Below are positions 35,326 through 44,122 of a stretch of DNA of 64,000 nucleotides, in pieces. A program made the position numbers and the translations under genes. How positions within the stretch are numbered: the stretch's first letter is position 1; each line of letters opens with the position of its first letter. The stretch comes from Paenibacillus oryzae (GTDB lineage: Bacteria; Bacillota; Bacilli; Paenibacillales; Paenibacillaceae), in the NCBI RefSeq assembly GCF_001675045.1, contig NZ_LYPA01000025.1, positions 21,832 through 85,831 on the forward strand, given 5' to 3'. The notes beneath the pieces were generated by a model. It was not told the DNA's origin. It made no database searches and saw only the letters and a list, made by a program, of their open reading frames with translations.

Positions 35326-37170
35326 ATGTGCGGAATTACCGGCTGGATCGATTGGAACAGCGACTTGACCAAGGAAAGCGTCCATCTGGAGAGGATGACC
35401 GATACGCTGGCCCCGCGCGGTCCTGATGCCGCAGGCTCATGGATTTCTGCGCATTGCGCATTGGGCCATCGCCGATTATCGGTTATCGATCCCGAAAACG
35501 GCGCCCAGCCAATGATCCGGTTTACCGGCGACGATCAATATGTCGTTGTTTATAATGGGGAGCTGTATAACGCGCCGGAGCTGCGCAAGGCATTGGAGAG
35601 CAGAGGAAGATCCTTTACAACAAGCTGCGATACGGAAGTGCTGCTGGTTTCTTTTATGGAATGGGGCCGTGCCTGCGTGGAGCGGTTTAACGGCATTTTT
35701 GCATTTGCGATATGGGACGTCGCTTCGCAGGAGCTGTTTCTGGCCCGCGACCGGCTTGGCGTCAAGCCTCTCTTCTTCAGCAGGGGAGAAGGCTTATTTA
35801 TTTTTGGCTCCGAGCCCAAAAGCTTGCTTGCGCATCCCGCTGTCAAAGCCGAGGTCGGCGCGGAAGGGCTGGCGGAAATTTTTGTTATGGGTCCGGCGCG
35901 CACGCCTGGCGTCGGCGTATATAAAGAGATTAGCGAAGTACGGCCAGGACAATGCATGGTCATAAATCGAGCCGGCGTCAAAACCATTACGTATTGGCGG
36001 CTGAGAAGCGAAACGCACGAGCACAACATTGACGAAACCGCCAGACGGGTCGGTGAGCTGCTGAAGGATACGGTGGAGCGGCAGCTTGTTTCCGACGTAC
36101 CGATCGGGACATTGCTTTCCGGCGGGCTTGATTCCAGCGCGCTTACTGCGCTCGCCGTGCACTATTATACGGAGAGAGGGCAAGGCGCTCTCCCGACGTT
36201 TTCGGTCGATTACCGCGACAACGACAAGCATTTTCAGGCGCATGACTTCCAGCCCAATAGCGATGCTCCCTGGATTGAACGAATGGTGTCCCATTTGTCC
36301 ACCATTCATCATCCCGTGCAGTTCGACACTCCGGAGCTGATCGCCGCACTGCGGGACGCCACGCTTGCCCGCGATTTGCCCGGCATGGCGGATGTGGATG
36401 CATCGCTGCTGCTGTTTTGCCATGAAATCAAAAAAAGCGCAACCGTTGCGATTTCCGGAGAAGCCGCAGACGAAATTTTTGGCGGTTATCCATGGTTTCA
36501 TCGGGAGGAGGCGCTAAATGCGGATACCTTCCCCTGGTCCCTTGCCACGCCAATGCGGGCAGGCTTGCTTGCGCCGGAGGTTGCAGAATGGATTAAGCCT
36601 GCGGAGTATATAGGTGACCGTTACGCGGAAGCCGTCGCGGAAGTGCCGGAGCTGGCCGGAGAAACTCTCCAGCAAAGCAAGATGCGGCGCATGTCCTACC
36701 TTAACATCACCCGCTTTATGCCAACGCTGCTGGACCGCAAGGACCGGATGAGCATGGCTGCGGGGCTGGAGGTCCGCGTTCCCTTCTGCGACCACCGCCT
36801 GGTGGAATATGTCTGGAACATTCCCTGGGAGATCAAAGCGGCCGGCGACCGGGAGAAGGGCATTCTGCGCAAAGCGCTTGAAGGCGTATTGCCGCAAGAT
36901 GTGCTGACCCGCAAAAAGAGCCCTTATCCCAAAACGCATAATCCGGCGTATCTCGCCGCTGTCAAAGGCTTGATACTTGAGGTGTTAGACGACAGCAGCT
37001 CGCCGCTTCTGCCGCTGATCGATGCAAAAAAAGTAAGAGAGCTGGCCGAATCGTCATCGGCAAGCTCCCATATCCCCTGGTTCGGCCAGCTTATGTCCGG
37101 CCCCCAATTATTCGCTTATTTGTATCAGGTCCATTTATGGTTAAAGCAATACAAGGTTTCTATTGGATAA
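35326..37170 (+). CDS. asnO: Glutamine-hydrolysing asparagine synthetase, AsnO-like
   Basis: 614 aa. The N-terminal glutaminase domain starts MCGITGW, so Cys2 is the nucleophile. I therefore take the ATG at 35326, not the one 9 bases earlier. RRLSVID, NGELYN and DTEVL follow. The synthetase domain has the PP-loop LLSGGLDSSAL, SGEAADEIFGGYPWF and the C-terminal RVPFCDHRLVEY block. Length equals that of B. subtilis AsnO, a sporulation-associated enzyme. Beta-lactam synthetases belong to the same superfamily, but their family-specific changes are not evident, and Cys2 is intact. It is transcribed away from the NRPS cluster and is probably independent of it. Confidence 0.92.
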   Translation: MCGITGWIDWNSDLTKESVHLERMTDTLAPRGPDAAGSWISAHCALGHRRLSVIDPENGAQPMIRFTGDDQYVVVYNGELYNAPELRKALESRGRSFTTSCDTEVLLVSFMEWGRACVERFNGIFAFAIWDVASQELFLARDRLGVKPLFFSRGEGLFIFGSEPKSLLAHPAVKAEVGAEGLAEIFVMGPARTPGVGVYKEISEVRPGQCMVINRAGVKTITYWRLRSETHEHNIDETARRVGELLKDTVERQLVSDVPIGTLLSGGLDSSALTALAVHYYTERGQGALPTFSVDYRDNDKHFQAHDFQPNSDAPWIERMVSHLSTIHHPVQFDTPELIAALRDATLARDLPGMADVDASLLLFCHEIKKSATVAISGEAADEIFGGYPWFHREEALNADTFPWSLATPMRAGLLAPEVAEWIKPAEYIGDRYAEAVAEVPELAGETLQQSKMRRMSYLNITRFMPTLLDRKDRMSMAAGLEVRVPFCDHRLVEYVWNIPWEIKAAGDREKGILRKALEGVLPQDVLTRKKSPYPKTHNPAYLAAVKGLILEVLDDSSSPLLPLIDAKKVRELAESSSASSHIPWFGQLMSGPQLFAYLYQVHLWLKQYKVSIG

Positions 37171-37251
37171 TCGTTTATCGTTAAATCGTTAGAAACAGGT
37201 AAGACGGAAGCTGCTAAGACTGTATAGTTCTGAAAGGCGGTTATCAGCCCG

Positions 37252-37944
37252 TTACAGGGAAGCAAGCAGCTTGCGAAGCGCTTCTCCCCGATGGCTGATG
37301 CCGCCTTTTTCCTCGCGGCTCAGCTCAGCCATGCCCCGGCCAAGTTCCGGCAGCCAAAACAACGGATCATATCCAAAGCCGCCTTCGCCATGCGGCTTGT
37401 CCGTAATGACGCCGTCCACCGTGCCTTCCGCCTCCACGAATTCCCCCGTGGCGGGATCGTACAGCGCAAGCGCGCAAACAAATTGCGCCGGGCTGAGTGC
37501 CTTGGAGCCATCCTGCGGCAAGCGCCAAACCTCTCCTGCCTCATCGTTCCCTGTTGACTCTCCTTGCGGAATCTGAAGGTCTGCGCCAATCGCAGCCAGC
37601 TCCTTAAGCAGCTTGGCGTTATTGCTGGCATCCGTCGCTCCCTCGCCGCTATAACGGGCGGAATATACGCCGGGCGCGCCGTCCAGCGCGGCTACCCGAA
37701 GACCGGAATCATCCGCTAATGCCGGAACGCCCAATGCGTCTCCGGCCGCTTTGGCTTTTATTCGGGCGTTGGCTGCAAAGGTATCGCCGTCCTCCGGAAT
37801 GTCGGGAATATGAGGATAATCGTTCAGGCTGACAATTTGTTTTCCTATTTTGGCGAAGGCATGGGCAAACTCCTTGACCTTGCCGTTATTTTTGGTGGCA
37901 ACAACAATTAAGTCGCCGCCGAATCCTTGTCCATTAATCCCCAT
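37252..37944 (-). CDS. rdgB: XTP/dITP diphosphatase (Ham1/RdgB)
   Basis: 230 aa. Removes non-canonical purine nucleoside triphosphates (ITP, XTP). Motifs: VVATKNNGKVKEF near the N-terminus, ALADDSGLRVAALDGAPGVYSARY, GGFGYDPLFW, and SHRGEALRKL at the end. It has ~25 extra residues inserted around position 125-150 (GESTGNDEAGEVW) relative to the usual ~200 aa. GGAGGG precedes the ATG; the gene starts 4 bases after rph ends. The order gerM-rph-rdgB is as in Bacillus. Confidence 0.95.
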   Translation of the reverse strand: MGINGQGFGGDLIVVATKNNGKVKEFAHAFAKIGKQIVSLNDYPHIPDIPEDGDTFAANARIKAKAAGDALGVPALADDSGLRVAALDGAPGVYSARYSGEGATDASNNAKLLKELAAIGADLQIPQGESTGNDEAGEVWRLPQDGSKALSPAQFVCALALYDPATGEFVEAEGTVDGVITDKPHGEGGFGYDPLFWLPELGRGMAELSREEKGGISHRGEALRKLLASL

Positions 37945-37948
37945 ACCA

Positions 37949-38686
37949 TTACCCTCCGATCCGCTCGGCCGCAGCTCCCAGCGTTTGCCGCTGAAGCTCG
38001 ATCAGCCTGGAAATGCCGCCTTCCGCCAAAGCTAGCAATTGATTGAGCTCATCACGGCTAAAGGGAGCTTCTTCTCCTGTCCCCTGCACTTCGACAAATT
38101 TGCCTTGACCCGTCATAACCACGTTCATGTCAACCTTTGCTTTTGAATCCTCCTCGTAATTGAGGTCAAGCAATGTTTTGCCCCCGATAACTCCAACGCT
38201 GACCGATGCCAGAAAATCCGTAATAGGGTATTTGGCAAACGTAATATTCTGGGACAATTTATGTATGGCAAAAGCCAGTGCCACAAATGCGCCTGTAATC
38301 GACGTTGTGCGTGTGCCGCCGTCCGCCTGAATCACATCGCAATCCAGCGTAATGGTTCTTTCGCCCAACGCCTGCAAATCCACAACGGAACGAAGCGCCC
38401 GGCCAATGAGCCTTTGTATTTCCATCGTTCTTCCGCTCAGCTTGCCTCTCGCCGCTTCACGCTGATTGCGGGAATGAGTGGCGCGGGGCAGCATGGAGTA
38501 TTCCGCCGTAATCCAGCCTTTTCCCTGTCCCTTCATAAAGGGAGGAACTCTTTCTTCTACGCTAGCCGTGCAAATAACCTTTGTATCTCCAAATTGGATC
38601 AGGACCGAGCCTTCCGCATGTTTATTGATGCCTGGTTCAATAACAGCATGACGCAATTCGTCAGCCTGCCGTTTGTCTGTTCTCAT
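37949..38686 (-). CDS. rph: Ribonuclease PH
   Basis: 245 aa phosphorolytic 3'-5' exoribonuclease acting on tRNA 3' ends. Starts [19 protein letters not shown] and contains [39 protein letters not shown] and [16 protein letters not shown]. The start at 38686 has AGGAGG 9 bases upstream; an ATG two codons earlier is only 3 bases from that site. The much longer open frame upstream is a translation of a tandem repeat and is not coding. It lies between gerM and rdgB. Confidence 0.95.
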   Translation of the reverse strand: MRTDKRQADELRHAVIEPGINKHAEGSVLIQFGDTKVICTASVEERVPPFMKGQGKGWITAEYSMLPRATHSRNQREAARGKLSGRTMEIQRLIGRALRSVVDLQALGERTITLDCDVIQADGGTRTTSITGAFVALAFAIHKLSQNITFAKYPITDFLASVSVGVIGGKTLLDLNYEEDSKAKVDMNVVMTGQGKFVEVQGTGEEAPFSRDELNQLLALAEGGISRLIELQRQTLGAAAERIGG

Positions 38687-38813
38687 ATTCATATGCCTCC
38701 TGAAATGGTTCTCTCGTCCGCAAGTCCTGTCTATTTTATCAGAAGCGCCAACGAAATGCATCCGTCCGTAACACAACACAGCATGGAATAGGGTTGCTTC
38801 CTTCATCAGATCC

Positions 38814-38863
38814 AAAAAACAAACCTCCCTTAGCCGCGTCATGCCGACGGACAGGAAGGCTTG
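38814..38863 (-). terminator. Probable terminator of gerM
   Basis: On the minus strand CAAGCCTTCC pairs with GGGAGGTTTG (10 bp with two G-T wobbles, 24-base loop) and six T follow. It lies downstream of the tandem repeat, so the repeat would be transcribed as part of the gerM 3' region. Confidence 0.6.
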
Positions 38864-38876
38864 TTTGTTGGTTGTT

Positions 38877-38975
38877 GGTTGTTTGTTGTTGGTTGTTTGT
38901 TGTTGGTTGTTTGTTGTTTGTTGGCTGTTGGCTGTTGGCTGTTGGCTGTTGGCTGTTGGCTGTTGGCTGTTGGCT
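38877..38975. repeat. Tandem repeat: three 14-mers and seven TTGGCTG heptamers
   Basis: Three exact copies of GGTTGTTTGTTGTT (38877-38918) are followed by seven exact copies of TTGGCTG (38921-38969) and a partial eighth. The strand is G/T-only or nearly so throughout. It fills the gap between gerM and rph. The 38687-39100 gap holds no other gene. Confidence 0.97.
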
Positions 38976-39100
38976 TGTTTATTATTCTGTTTATTCGTTT
39001 GCTTGTACAGACTGATGTTTCTGAACACAGGCTCGTTGTTCCTTTTATGCCATAGTCCTATCAGAGCTGCATTACACGCTTGGGGCCTTTCACCATCATT

Positions 39101-40192
39101 TTACGATTTCAGGGCGTTGACATGATGCGGCCGTCCGACAGGCTCGCTGTACGATTTTTGCTGATCGTCAACCAGATTGCTTTCTCCATTTATCCGGATT
39201 TGAACGGTTGCCGCATTGCTGTTTTCAGTTAGCGAAAGAACAACCGCTTGCAGCATTTCCGCCGGGAGTACGGAGCCCTTGCCAAAGCTTTCATCCTCCA
39301 GGTCCAGCACCGCTACGCCGTCCTTCACCTCCAGCCCTGCAACCTCCACATCGGGCCAAATAACGCTTGTCAGCTCTTTTTTGTTGAGTGGCCCTGCAAT
39401 CAGCTCCTCCATTGCAGCCAGTAGCGCAGAATCGCTGCGCTCAACCAAACGCGTGACCGGTACGTAGTATTGCTCGTCATGCAGCGTTTGAGCCGAGAAG
39501 TAAAGCGTAACGGGAGAGGATTTGACGATGTCTACCCCGTCTGCCGCTTCAATGTTAATACCGATGGAGCGGGTTAATACATCATCGATCGGATAGGCTG
39601 CTTGCGGCATTTCTGCCAAACGTTCGCCTTCGACGGACAATTCAACGCCTTTAATGCCGGTCATGGCTGTTAATGTCCATGTAATAGCTTCAACGATGGA
39701 GCGTTCGTCGCCAGCATAATAATCGTTAAATGCACTGGAGAAATCCACTTTCGCGACCTGGCGCTCCTCGTCGTAATCGTAGCCCAGCACAACCGTGCCT
39801 TGCGGGATGAGCGGACGGAAATCCTCCGGCAGACTTGACGCATACATGCCGTTTTCCACCATCAGCTCCAGCGCCCTTCTCGGGTAGGTTTCATTCTCCG
39901 CAAGCGTTACGGGAACGGAAACCGGCGCTACATAGCCGTTGCGATCAGCCAAATAAACCGTTACGCTGGAATCCTGTGCAGCCGCTGCGGCATTATCGGG
40001 CAAGGCCTGTCCGCTTGGAGCCGCTTCTTCTCCGCCTCCGTTCTGAATGCCTCCCCCCGTCTCGACCTGAGGCGGATCAATTTGCTTGCTGGCCTGTTTG
40101 GAGAACAATCCGCATCCCGCCGTAACAACGGGCAGCGCCACCAGGGCAACCATCGCGGTATAACGAATCCATTTTTTCTGAATCATGTACAT
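39101..40192 (-). CDS. gerM: Germination/sporulation lipoprotein GerM
   Basis: 363 aa. N-terminal hydrophobic segment with lipobox VVTAGC (Cys at about 27), a Gln/Gly/Glu-rich linker, then two GerMN-type domains of about 120 residues each (SSVTVYLADRNGYVAPVSV... and SSPVTLYFSAQTLHDEQYYV...). B. subtilis GerM has the same size and the same neighbours (rph, then rdgB/ysnA). It acts at the cell envelope during sporulation and cortex formation. GGGGAGG precedes the ATG at 40192; an ATG two codons inside is also possible. Confidence 0.9.
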   Translation of the reverse strand: MYMIQKKWIRYTAMVALVALPVVTAGCGLFSKQASKQIDPPQVETGGGIQNGGGEEAAPSGQALPDNAAAAAQDSSVTVYLADRNGYVAPVSVPVTLAENETYPRRALELMVENGMYASSLPEDFRPLIPQGTVVLGYDYDEERQVAKVDFSSAFNDYYAGDERSIVEAITWTLTAMTGIKGVELSVEGERLAEMPQAAYPIDDVLTRSIGINIEAADGVDIVKSSPVTLYFSAQTLHDEQYYVPVTRLVERSDSALLAAMEELIAGPLNKKELTSVIWPDVEVAGLEVKDGVAVLDLEDESFGKGSVLPAEMLQAVVLSLTENSNAATVQIRINGESNLVDDQQKSYSEPVGRPHHVNALKS

Positions 40193-40313
40193 AATTCCTC
40201 CCCAATGAATATTTGCCTGTCGGCTTTGTACAACTCCTGATTTGTAGTAATATGTATACGAGCCCTTCCTTGTTTTAGACCTGTTTTATCCAAAAATCGC
40301 TAGGGGGTACAGT

Positions 40314-40853
40314 ATGAGCAATCCCGGAATTTACAGCTTGAACAGCGCGCACGTGGCGCAGGCAACCGATGAATGGCTGTCCAAAAGAGGCGTTGCCAAA
40401 AGGGATATCGCCGAACTGGTTCTTTTTTTGCAAAAGGATTATTTTCCCGGACTTACAATTGAAGATTGCATCGTACATGTCGATGCCGTGTTATCGAAGC
40501 GCGAGGTGCAAAATGCCGTTTTGACGGGGATACAGCTTGACCTATTGGCCGAGGAAGGCAAGCTTATTCCGCCGCTTCAGGATATGATCAAGCACGATGA
40601 AGGCCTCTATGGCTGCGATGAAATTTTGGCCTTGTCGATCGTTAACGTATACGGCAGCATCGGGTTTACCAATTTTGGCTATGTGGACAAGGTTAAGCCA
40701 GGTATTCTGGTGCGGCTAAACAGCAAAACGGACGGCGAAATCCATACGTTCCTGGATGATATTGTTGGCGCAATCGCCGCTTCCGCAGCCAGCCGTATCG
40801 CTCACCGCAAGCAGGCTGAAAGGGAAGGCGTAACAACACCGCCCCTAGACTAA
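40314..40853 (+). CDS. Phosphatidylglycerophosphatase A-like protein (YutG)
   Basis: 179 aa. The C-terminal two thirds match the PgpA family: LYGCDEILALSIVNVYGSIG, GFTNFGYVDKVKPG and a hydrophobic C-terminal helix. PgpA dephosphorylates phosphatidylglycerol phosphate. The Bacillus member YutG has this form with few clear membrane segments. AGGGGG precedes the ATG. It is single and divergent from gerM. The enzymatic role is by family only. Confidence 0.8.
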   Translation: MSNPGIYSLNSAHVAQATDEWLSKRGVAKRDIAELVLFLQKDYFPGLTIEDCIVHVDAVLSKREVQNAVLTGIQLDLLAEEGKLIPPLQDMIKHDEGLYGCDEILALSIVNVYGSIGFTNFGYVDKVKPGILVRLNSKTDGEIHTFLDDIVGAIAASAASRIAHRKQAEREGVTTPPLD

Positions 40854-40866
40854 TGGTTTAGCGGAT

Positions 40867-41084
40867 GTTCAAAAAGTCCGCTTTCCATTGCGGGGCATGA
40901 CTGGCGTCATGGCCAGCGGCGAATATGGGATTCAGCCGAAATCTCCGGTCCTCTCGTAGCTTTGACTACGCTCCGGTCCTCGATTTCTAGCTTCTTCCCA
41001 TCTTCTTGGCACTGAAAACCAGACTTTTTGAACTTGATTTTATTGGAGGTTCAAAAAGTCCGCTTTCCATTGCGGGCATGACTG
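40867..41084. repeat. Inverted-repeat element plus directly repeated end
   Basis: GTTCAAAAAGTC at 40867 and its complement at 41022-41033 bound a 167-base segment. A direct copy of the first ~36 bases of the element (one-base indel) starts again at 41049, up to 41084. Inside are short hairpins (CGTAG/CTACG) and a repeated CGGTCCTC. There is no coding potential. It looks like a MITE- or REP-like intergenic element followed by a partial second copy. Confidence 0.7.
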
Positions 41085-41286
41085 AAGGCGTGGTTACAAT
41101 GGTCAGCAATTACGATGAGGTGCCCACCGCAGCACATATTGGCTTATGGCTTCAATCCGCGCATTGGAATGCTGGGGAGACGAAGACTTTCTTCCCATTA
41201 TGCGCTTTACGTACAATGGTTAAGCTGCTCCTTTCAATGTATTTGGAAGTGTGTTTTGAAGTGGTATCTTTAGAAGCAGGTTCATT

Positions 41287-41430
41287 CTTACGGACATTTC
41301 TGACCTTTAAGAGCTTATTTTTGTGGAATGTCTCTCTGTAAAGGTCATTGGCGTCCGTAAGACTCAAATAAGCCGCCCGTATATGCCACTTTGGAGCGTT
41401 AAAGGACACGGATGTCCGTTCCTTAAGGAA
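41287..41430. repeat. Cluster of long and short palindromes
   Basis: Arms 41287-41309 and 41339-41361 are complementary in two blocks (CTTACGGAC and GACCTTTA) separated by a 6-base mismatch. GGACA-CGGA-TGTCC follows at 41404-41417 and the perfect palindrome TTCCTTAAGGAA at 41419-41430. No gene is recognised in the 40854-41806 gap; the open frames there lack binding sites. Confidence 0.7.
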
Positions 41431-41568
41431 AATACGGCCATTTTAGACTGTAACGGTCATCCGTGACTGTCAGATGATTGGGTATCTTCAAACCTTAGTT
41501 TCCGTACTTGACCATCACGCTTGCTAATAATCATATGCTGAGAGTTAGGCTGACCTCGAATGCTATTG

Positions 41569-41630
41569 AAAAAGCGTTCCCGTTATTCGCCGAGGCCCTT
41601 GAGGGCTATGGCGGACAGGAACGCTTTTTT
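41569..41630. terminator. Bidirectional terminator downstream of glpX
   Basis: AAAAAGCGTTCC pairs with GGAACGCTTTTT (41569-41580 with 41618-41629), with further inner pairing (CGCC/GGCG, CCCT/AGGG). T runs occur on both strands. Confidence 0.85.
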
Positions 41631-41696
41631 GGTCTTTAGCAGCTAGCTGTTCATTGATGAATACTATGCAACTAGTCAGAAGATCAGAGTAACCGA

Positions 41697-41800
41697 CGGC
41701 AGCTCCAGCCAATTGCAATCCTGCACCAGTTGCGGTCACAGCTCCAACCAACTGCGACCGCACGCGTTCAACCAGTTGCATCCGCGAGCTAGTTGCTCTG
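41697..41800. repeat. Degenerate GCAACTGG-type repeats after glpX
   Basis: On the minus strand five variants of GCAACTGG (GCAACTAG, GCAACTGG, GCAGTTGG, GCAACTGG, GCAATTGG) recur every 17-24 bases, two followed by TTGGAGCTG/CTGGAGCTG. A 72-residue open frame (41563-41781) covers them but has no convincing binding site. Confidence 0.5.
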
Positions 41801-41806
41801 GCGGCT

Positions 41807-42811
41807 TCAGGCAGTTGTGCCGGCGGCTTCTGCCGCTAACGTGCGCTGCTCCTGGAGAAGCGGCTTATTGGGCAGATAATGAAGCGATTTGATAAACCGG
41901 ATCGTTCTGGTTTTGGCGCGCATCACGATGGAATGCGTCTCGGCCCGCTGGCCGGGCAAATAACGAACGCCGCCCAAAAACTCCCCCGGAGTTACCCCTG
42001 TAGCGGCAAAAATAACATCCTCCGTGCCAACCATATCATCCATGTTCAATATCCGGTATGGATTGTCAATTCCCATGCCGATGCAGCGCTCATATTCAAG
42101 CGCGTCGGCAGGCATCAGGCGTCCCTGCAGCTCGCCGCCCAGACATTTTAGCGCGGCTGCCGCCAGCACGCCTTCTGGCGCGCCGCCCGAGCCCACATAC
42201 AGGTCGATCCCGGTTTCCGGGAATGCCGGCGCCATAGCTCCGGCCACATCGCCGTCCGACAAAAACTTGATTCGCACGCCAACCTTGCGCAATATTTTGA
42301 TGATGGCTTCGTGACGGGTGCGGTCCAATATCATGACGGTAAGATCCGCCACTTTTTTGTTCAGTCCCGCAGCAGCCTTCGCAAGCGTCTCTTCCATAGG
42401 GTCGGCAATGCTGAGCTTTCCGCATAACGCCGGACCGTAAGCCAGCTTCTCCATATACATATCCGGCGCATGCAGCAGCTGGCCTTTCCCGGCTACTGCG
42501 ATAACGGATAACGCGTTGTTAAGCCCTTTGGCCACAATTTCGGTGCCCTCCAGCGGATCAACGGCCACGTCGACTTCGGGGCCATTCATGCTGCCAACCT
42601 CTTCCCCGATATACAGCATGGGCGCTTCATCCATTTCTCCTTCGCCGATAACGACTGTTCCTCTAATAGAAACAGAATCAAACATGGCCCGCATGGCGGA
42701 GGTGGCCGCCCCATCCGCCTCGTTTTTATCCCCTCTTCCCATCCATGGCGCGGAAGCCAATGCGGCAAGCTCCGTTACTCGAACAATCTCTAATGCCAAT
42801 TCTCTCTCCAT
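41807..42811 (-). CDS. glpX: Fructose-1,6-bisphosphatase class II
   Basis: 334 aa metal-dependent sugar phosphatase of gluconeogenesis. Motifs: GDKNEADGAATSAMR, VIGEGEMDEAPMLYIGE, VDPLEGT (metal-binding Asp/Glu), VGSGGAPEGVLAAAALKCLGG. Typical GlpX length. The C-terminal ~15 residues are Ala/Glu/Thr-rich. GAGAGGAAG lies upstream of the ATG. It appears monocistronic, with an AT-rich upstream region. Confidence 0.95.
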   Translation of the reverse strand: MERELALEIVRVTELAALASAPWMGRGDKNEADGAATSAMRAMFDSVSIRGTVVIGEGEMDEAPMLYIGEEVGSMNGPEVDVAVDPLEGTEIVAKGLNNALSVIAVAGKGQLLHAPDMYMEKLAYGPALCGKLSIADPMEETLAKAAAGLNKKVADLTVMILDRTRHEAIIKILRKVGVRIKFLSDGDVAGAMAPAFPETGIDLYVGSGGAPEGVLAAAALKCLGGELQGRLMPADALEYERCIGMGIDNPYRILNMDDMVGTEDVIFAATGVTPGEFLGGVRYLPGQRAETHSIVMRAKTRTIRFIKSLHYLPNKPLLQEQRTLAAEAAGTTA

Positions 42812-42951
42812 GACTCACGCTTCCTCTCTATTCTTCTTTTAATACATCACATTCTTAAATTATGATTCCTTTTTCGTTATTTAATATGTATCATATTTTT
42901 ATATATGACGCAATATATAATTTCAAACCAGTCAAATTATTGGGTTCCAAT

Positions 42952-42994
42952 AAAAAAAGCTTCCGCCTCCTCTTCAGCGTGAGGGCGAAAGCTT
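42952..42994 (-). terminator. Terminator of the methyltransferase/metallo-hydrolase operon
   Basis: 11-bp stem (AAGCTTTCGCC / GGCGGAAGCTT on the minus strand, one wobble) followed by seven T, about 100 bases downstream of the hydrolase stop. Confidence 0.85.
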
Positions 42995-43093
42995 CGACAT
43001 GGATGTGTTGTTCATGCACCGATAATGGTTAACTTAATCAATAAAGGCTAACCTTGACCGGTGCCGCTTAACATGATCAATACAGGGTTAAAC

Positions 43094-44122
43094 TTATTCG
43101 GATGTGACGGTTTTATAATAATAGACGCCCATGCGTTGACGCGAGGCAATATCGCCTCTCAGCTCCAGGTGAACCAGATGCGCAAGCGTTTCTCCCATTG
43201 CAAACCGCAGGTTATGGGGATTATCCCGCAGCCGGATTCCGAATAAGCCTTCGCACACTTCAAAAGCGGTTGCTTCCTTCTCCAAAAGCATACTTTTGAT
43301 GCCTTCCAGCCGCCGGGCATGATGGCTTTGCAGTTCCTCAATCCGTTCCTTGAAGCCTGCAAAGGGGTTCATATGCCCCGGCAGCGCATAATCAACATCA
43401 AACTCCGCAAGTCGATCCAGGCTGCCCAGAAAATGCTTCAGAGGATCAGCCTCTTCTCCAGGAACGAGACTGATATTGGGCGTAATGCGCGGCAAAACCT
43501 GATCTCCGCATATCATCCAGCGGCGACGCGGCTCATACAAGCAGACAGCGCCAAAGGCATGTCCCGGCGCATCAAGCAATTTCCAGCTGCCCCCGTTCAT
43601 TGCCAGCGTTTCGCCAGCTTTCATATACGATACACGGGGCTGGGGGGACACCATGGCGATAAACCCCTCCAGATTGGAGCCGATAGCCTCCCTCAGCTCT
43701 ACAGGCATGCCGTGCCGGCTGAACAAGGCGTTTATTGCCGCTGGATATTCGCTGTCCGCATTCCACAAGCGCAGCGCGTAACGGTGGCTTCGCTCTGTCA
43801 TGTTGACCACGGCGCCGCTTTGCTGCTGAACATAGCCGGCCAGCCCGTAATGATCGGGATGCTGGTGGGTCAAAATAATGCGGGAGATGTCGCTCCAGCC
43901 AATCCTCAGCTCCGCCATCGCGATTTCCCAAGCCTTCAGAGCTTCTCCGGTGTGCAGGCCGGGGTCGATAACCGTATACCCATTGCTATCGGGAATGATG
44001 TAGCTGTTAACCCATTTTAATGAAAAAGGAAGCGGAACCTTAAGCTGATGCCAGCCTCCTTGCAGCGGAATTAGAGGAGAACTATCTCCATTTGCTACTT
44101 GAGCTGCTTTTTTATCACTCAA
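43094..44122 (-). CDS. Metallo-beta-lactamase-fold hydrolase
   Basis: 342 aa. Zinc motif THQHPDHYG, downstream DAPGHAFGAVCLY and ICGDQVLP, then LPGHMNPF: the full set of MBL-fold ligands. A ~90-residue C-terminal helical part resembles the extension of glyoxalase II/LACTB2-like enzymes. The start is TTG (44122), supported by AAGGAGG about 10 bases upstream, and it overlaps the methyltransferase stop by 4 bases. The substrate is unknown. Confidence 0.88.
   Translation of the reverse strand: MSDKKAAQVANGDSSPLIPLQGGWHQLKVPLPFSLKWVNSYIIPDSNGYTVIDPGLHTGEALKAWEIAMAELRIGWSDISRIILTHQHPDHYGLAGYVQQQSGAVVNMTERSHRYALRLWNADSEYPAAINALFSRHGMPVELREAIGSNLEGFIAMVSPQPRVSYMKAGETLAMNGGSWKLLDAPGHAFGAVCLYEPRRRWMICGDQVLPRITPNISLVPGEEADPLKHFLGSLDRLAEFDVDYALPGHMNPFAGFKERIEELQSHHARRLEGIKSMLLEKEATAFEVCEGLFGIRLRDNPHNLRFAMGETLAHLVHLELRGDIASRQRMGVYYYKTVTSE

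Noticed and set aside
35326..37170. Beta-lactam synthetase belonging to the NRPS cluster
   Set aside because: The glutaminase Cys2 is intact and the protein has the length and pattern of AsnO; it is transcribed away from the cluster behind three unrelated genes.
38877..38975. CRISPR array
   Set aside because: Units are 7 or 14 bases and directly adjacent, without spacers; no cas genes.
38687..39028. N-terminal extension of rph by about 114 codons (Gln/Asn/Thr-rich)
   Set aside because: It is a translation of the tandem repeat and gerM 3' region; AGGAGG and the RNase PH family length place the start at 38686.
41006..41341. 111-codon plus-strand open frame in the repeat-rich gap
   Set aside because: Runs through the inverted-repeat element and palindromes, has no convincing binding site, and shows no protein family pattern.
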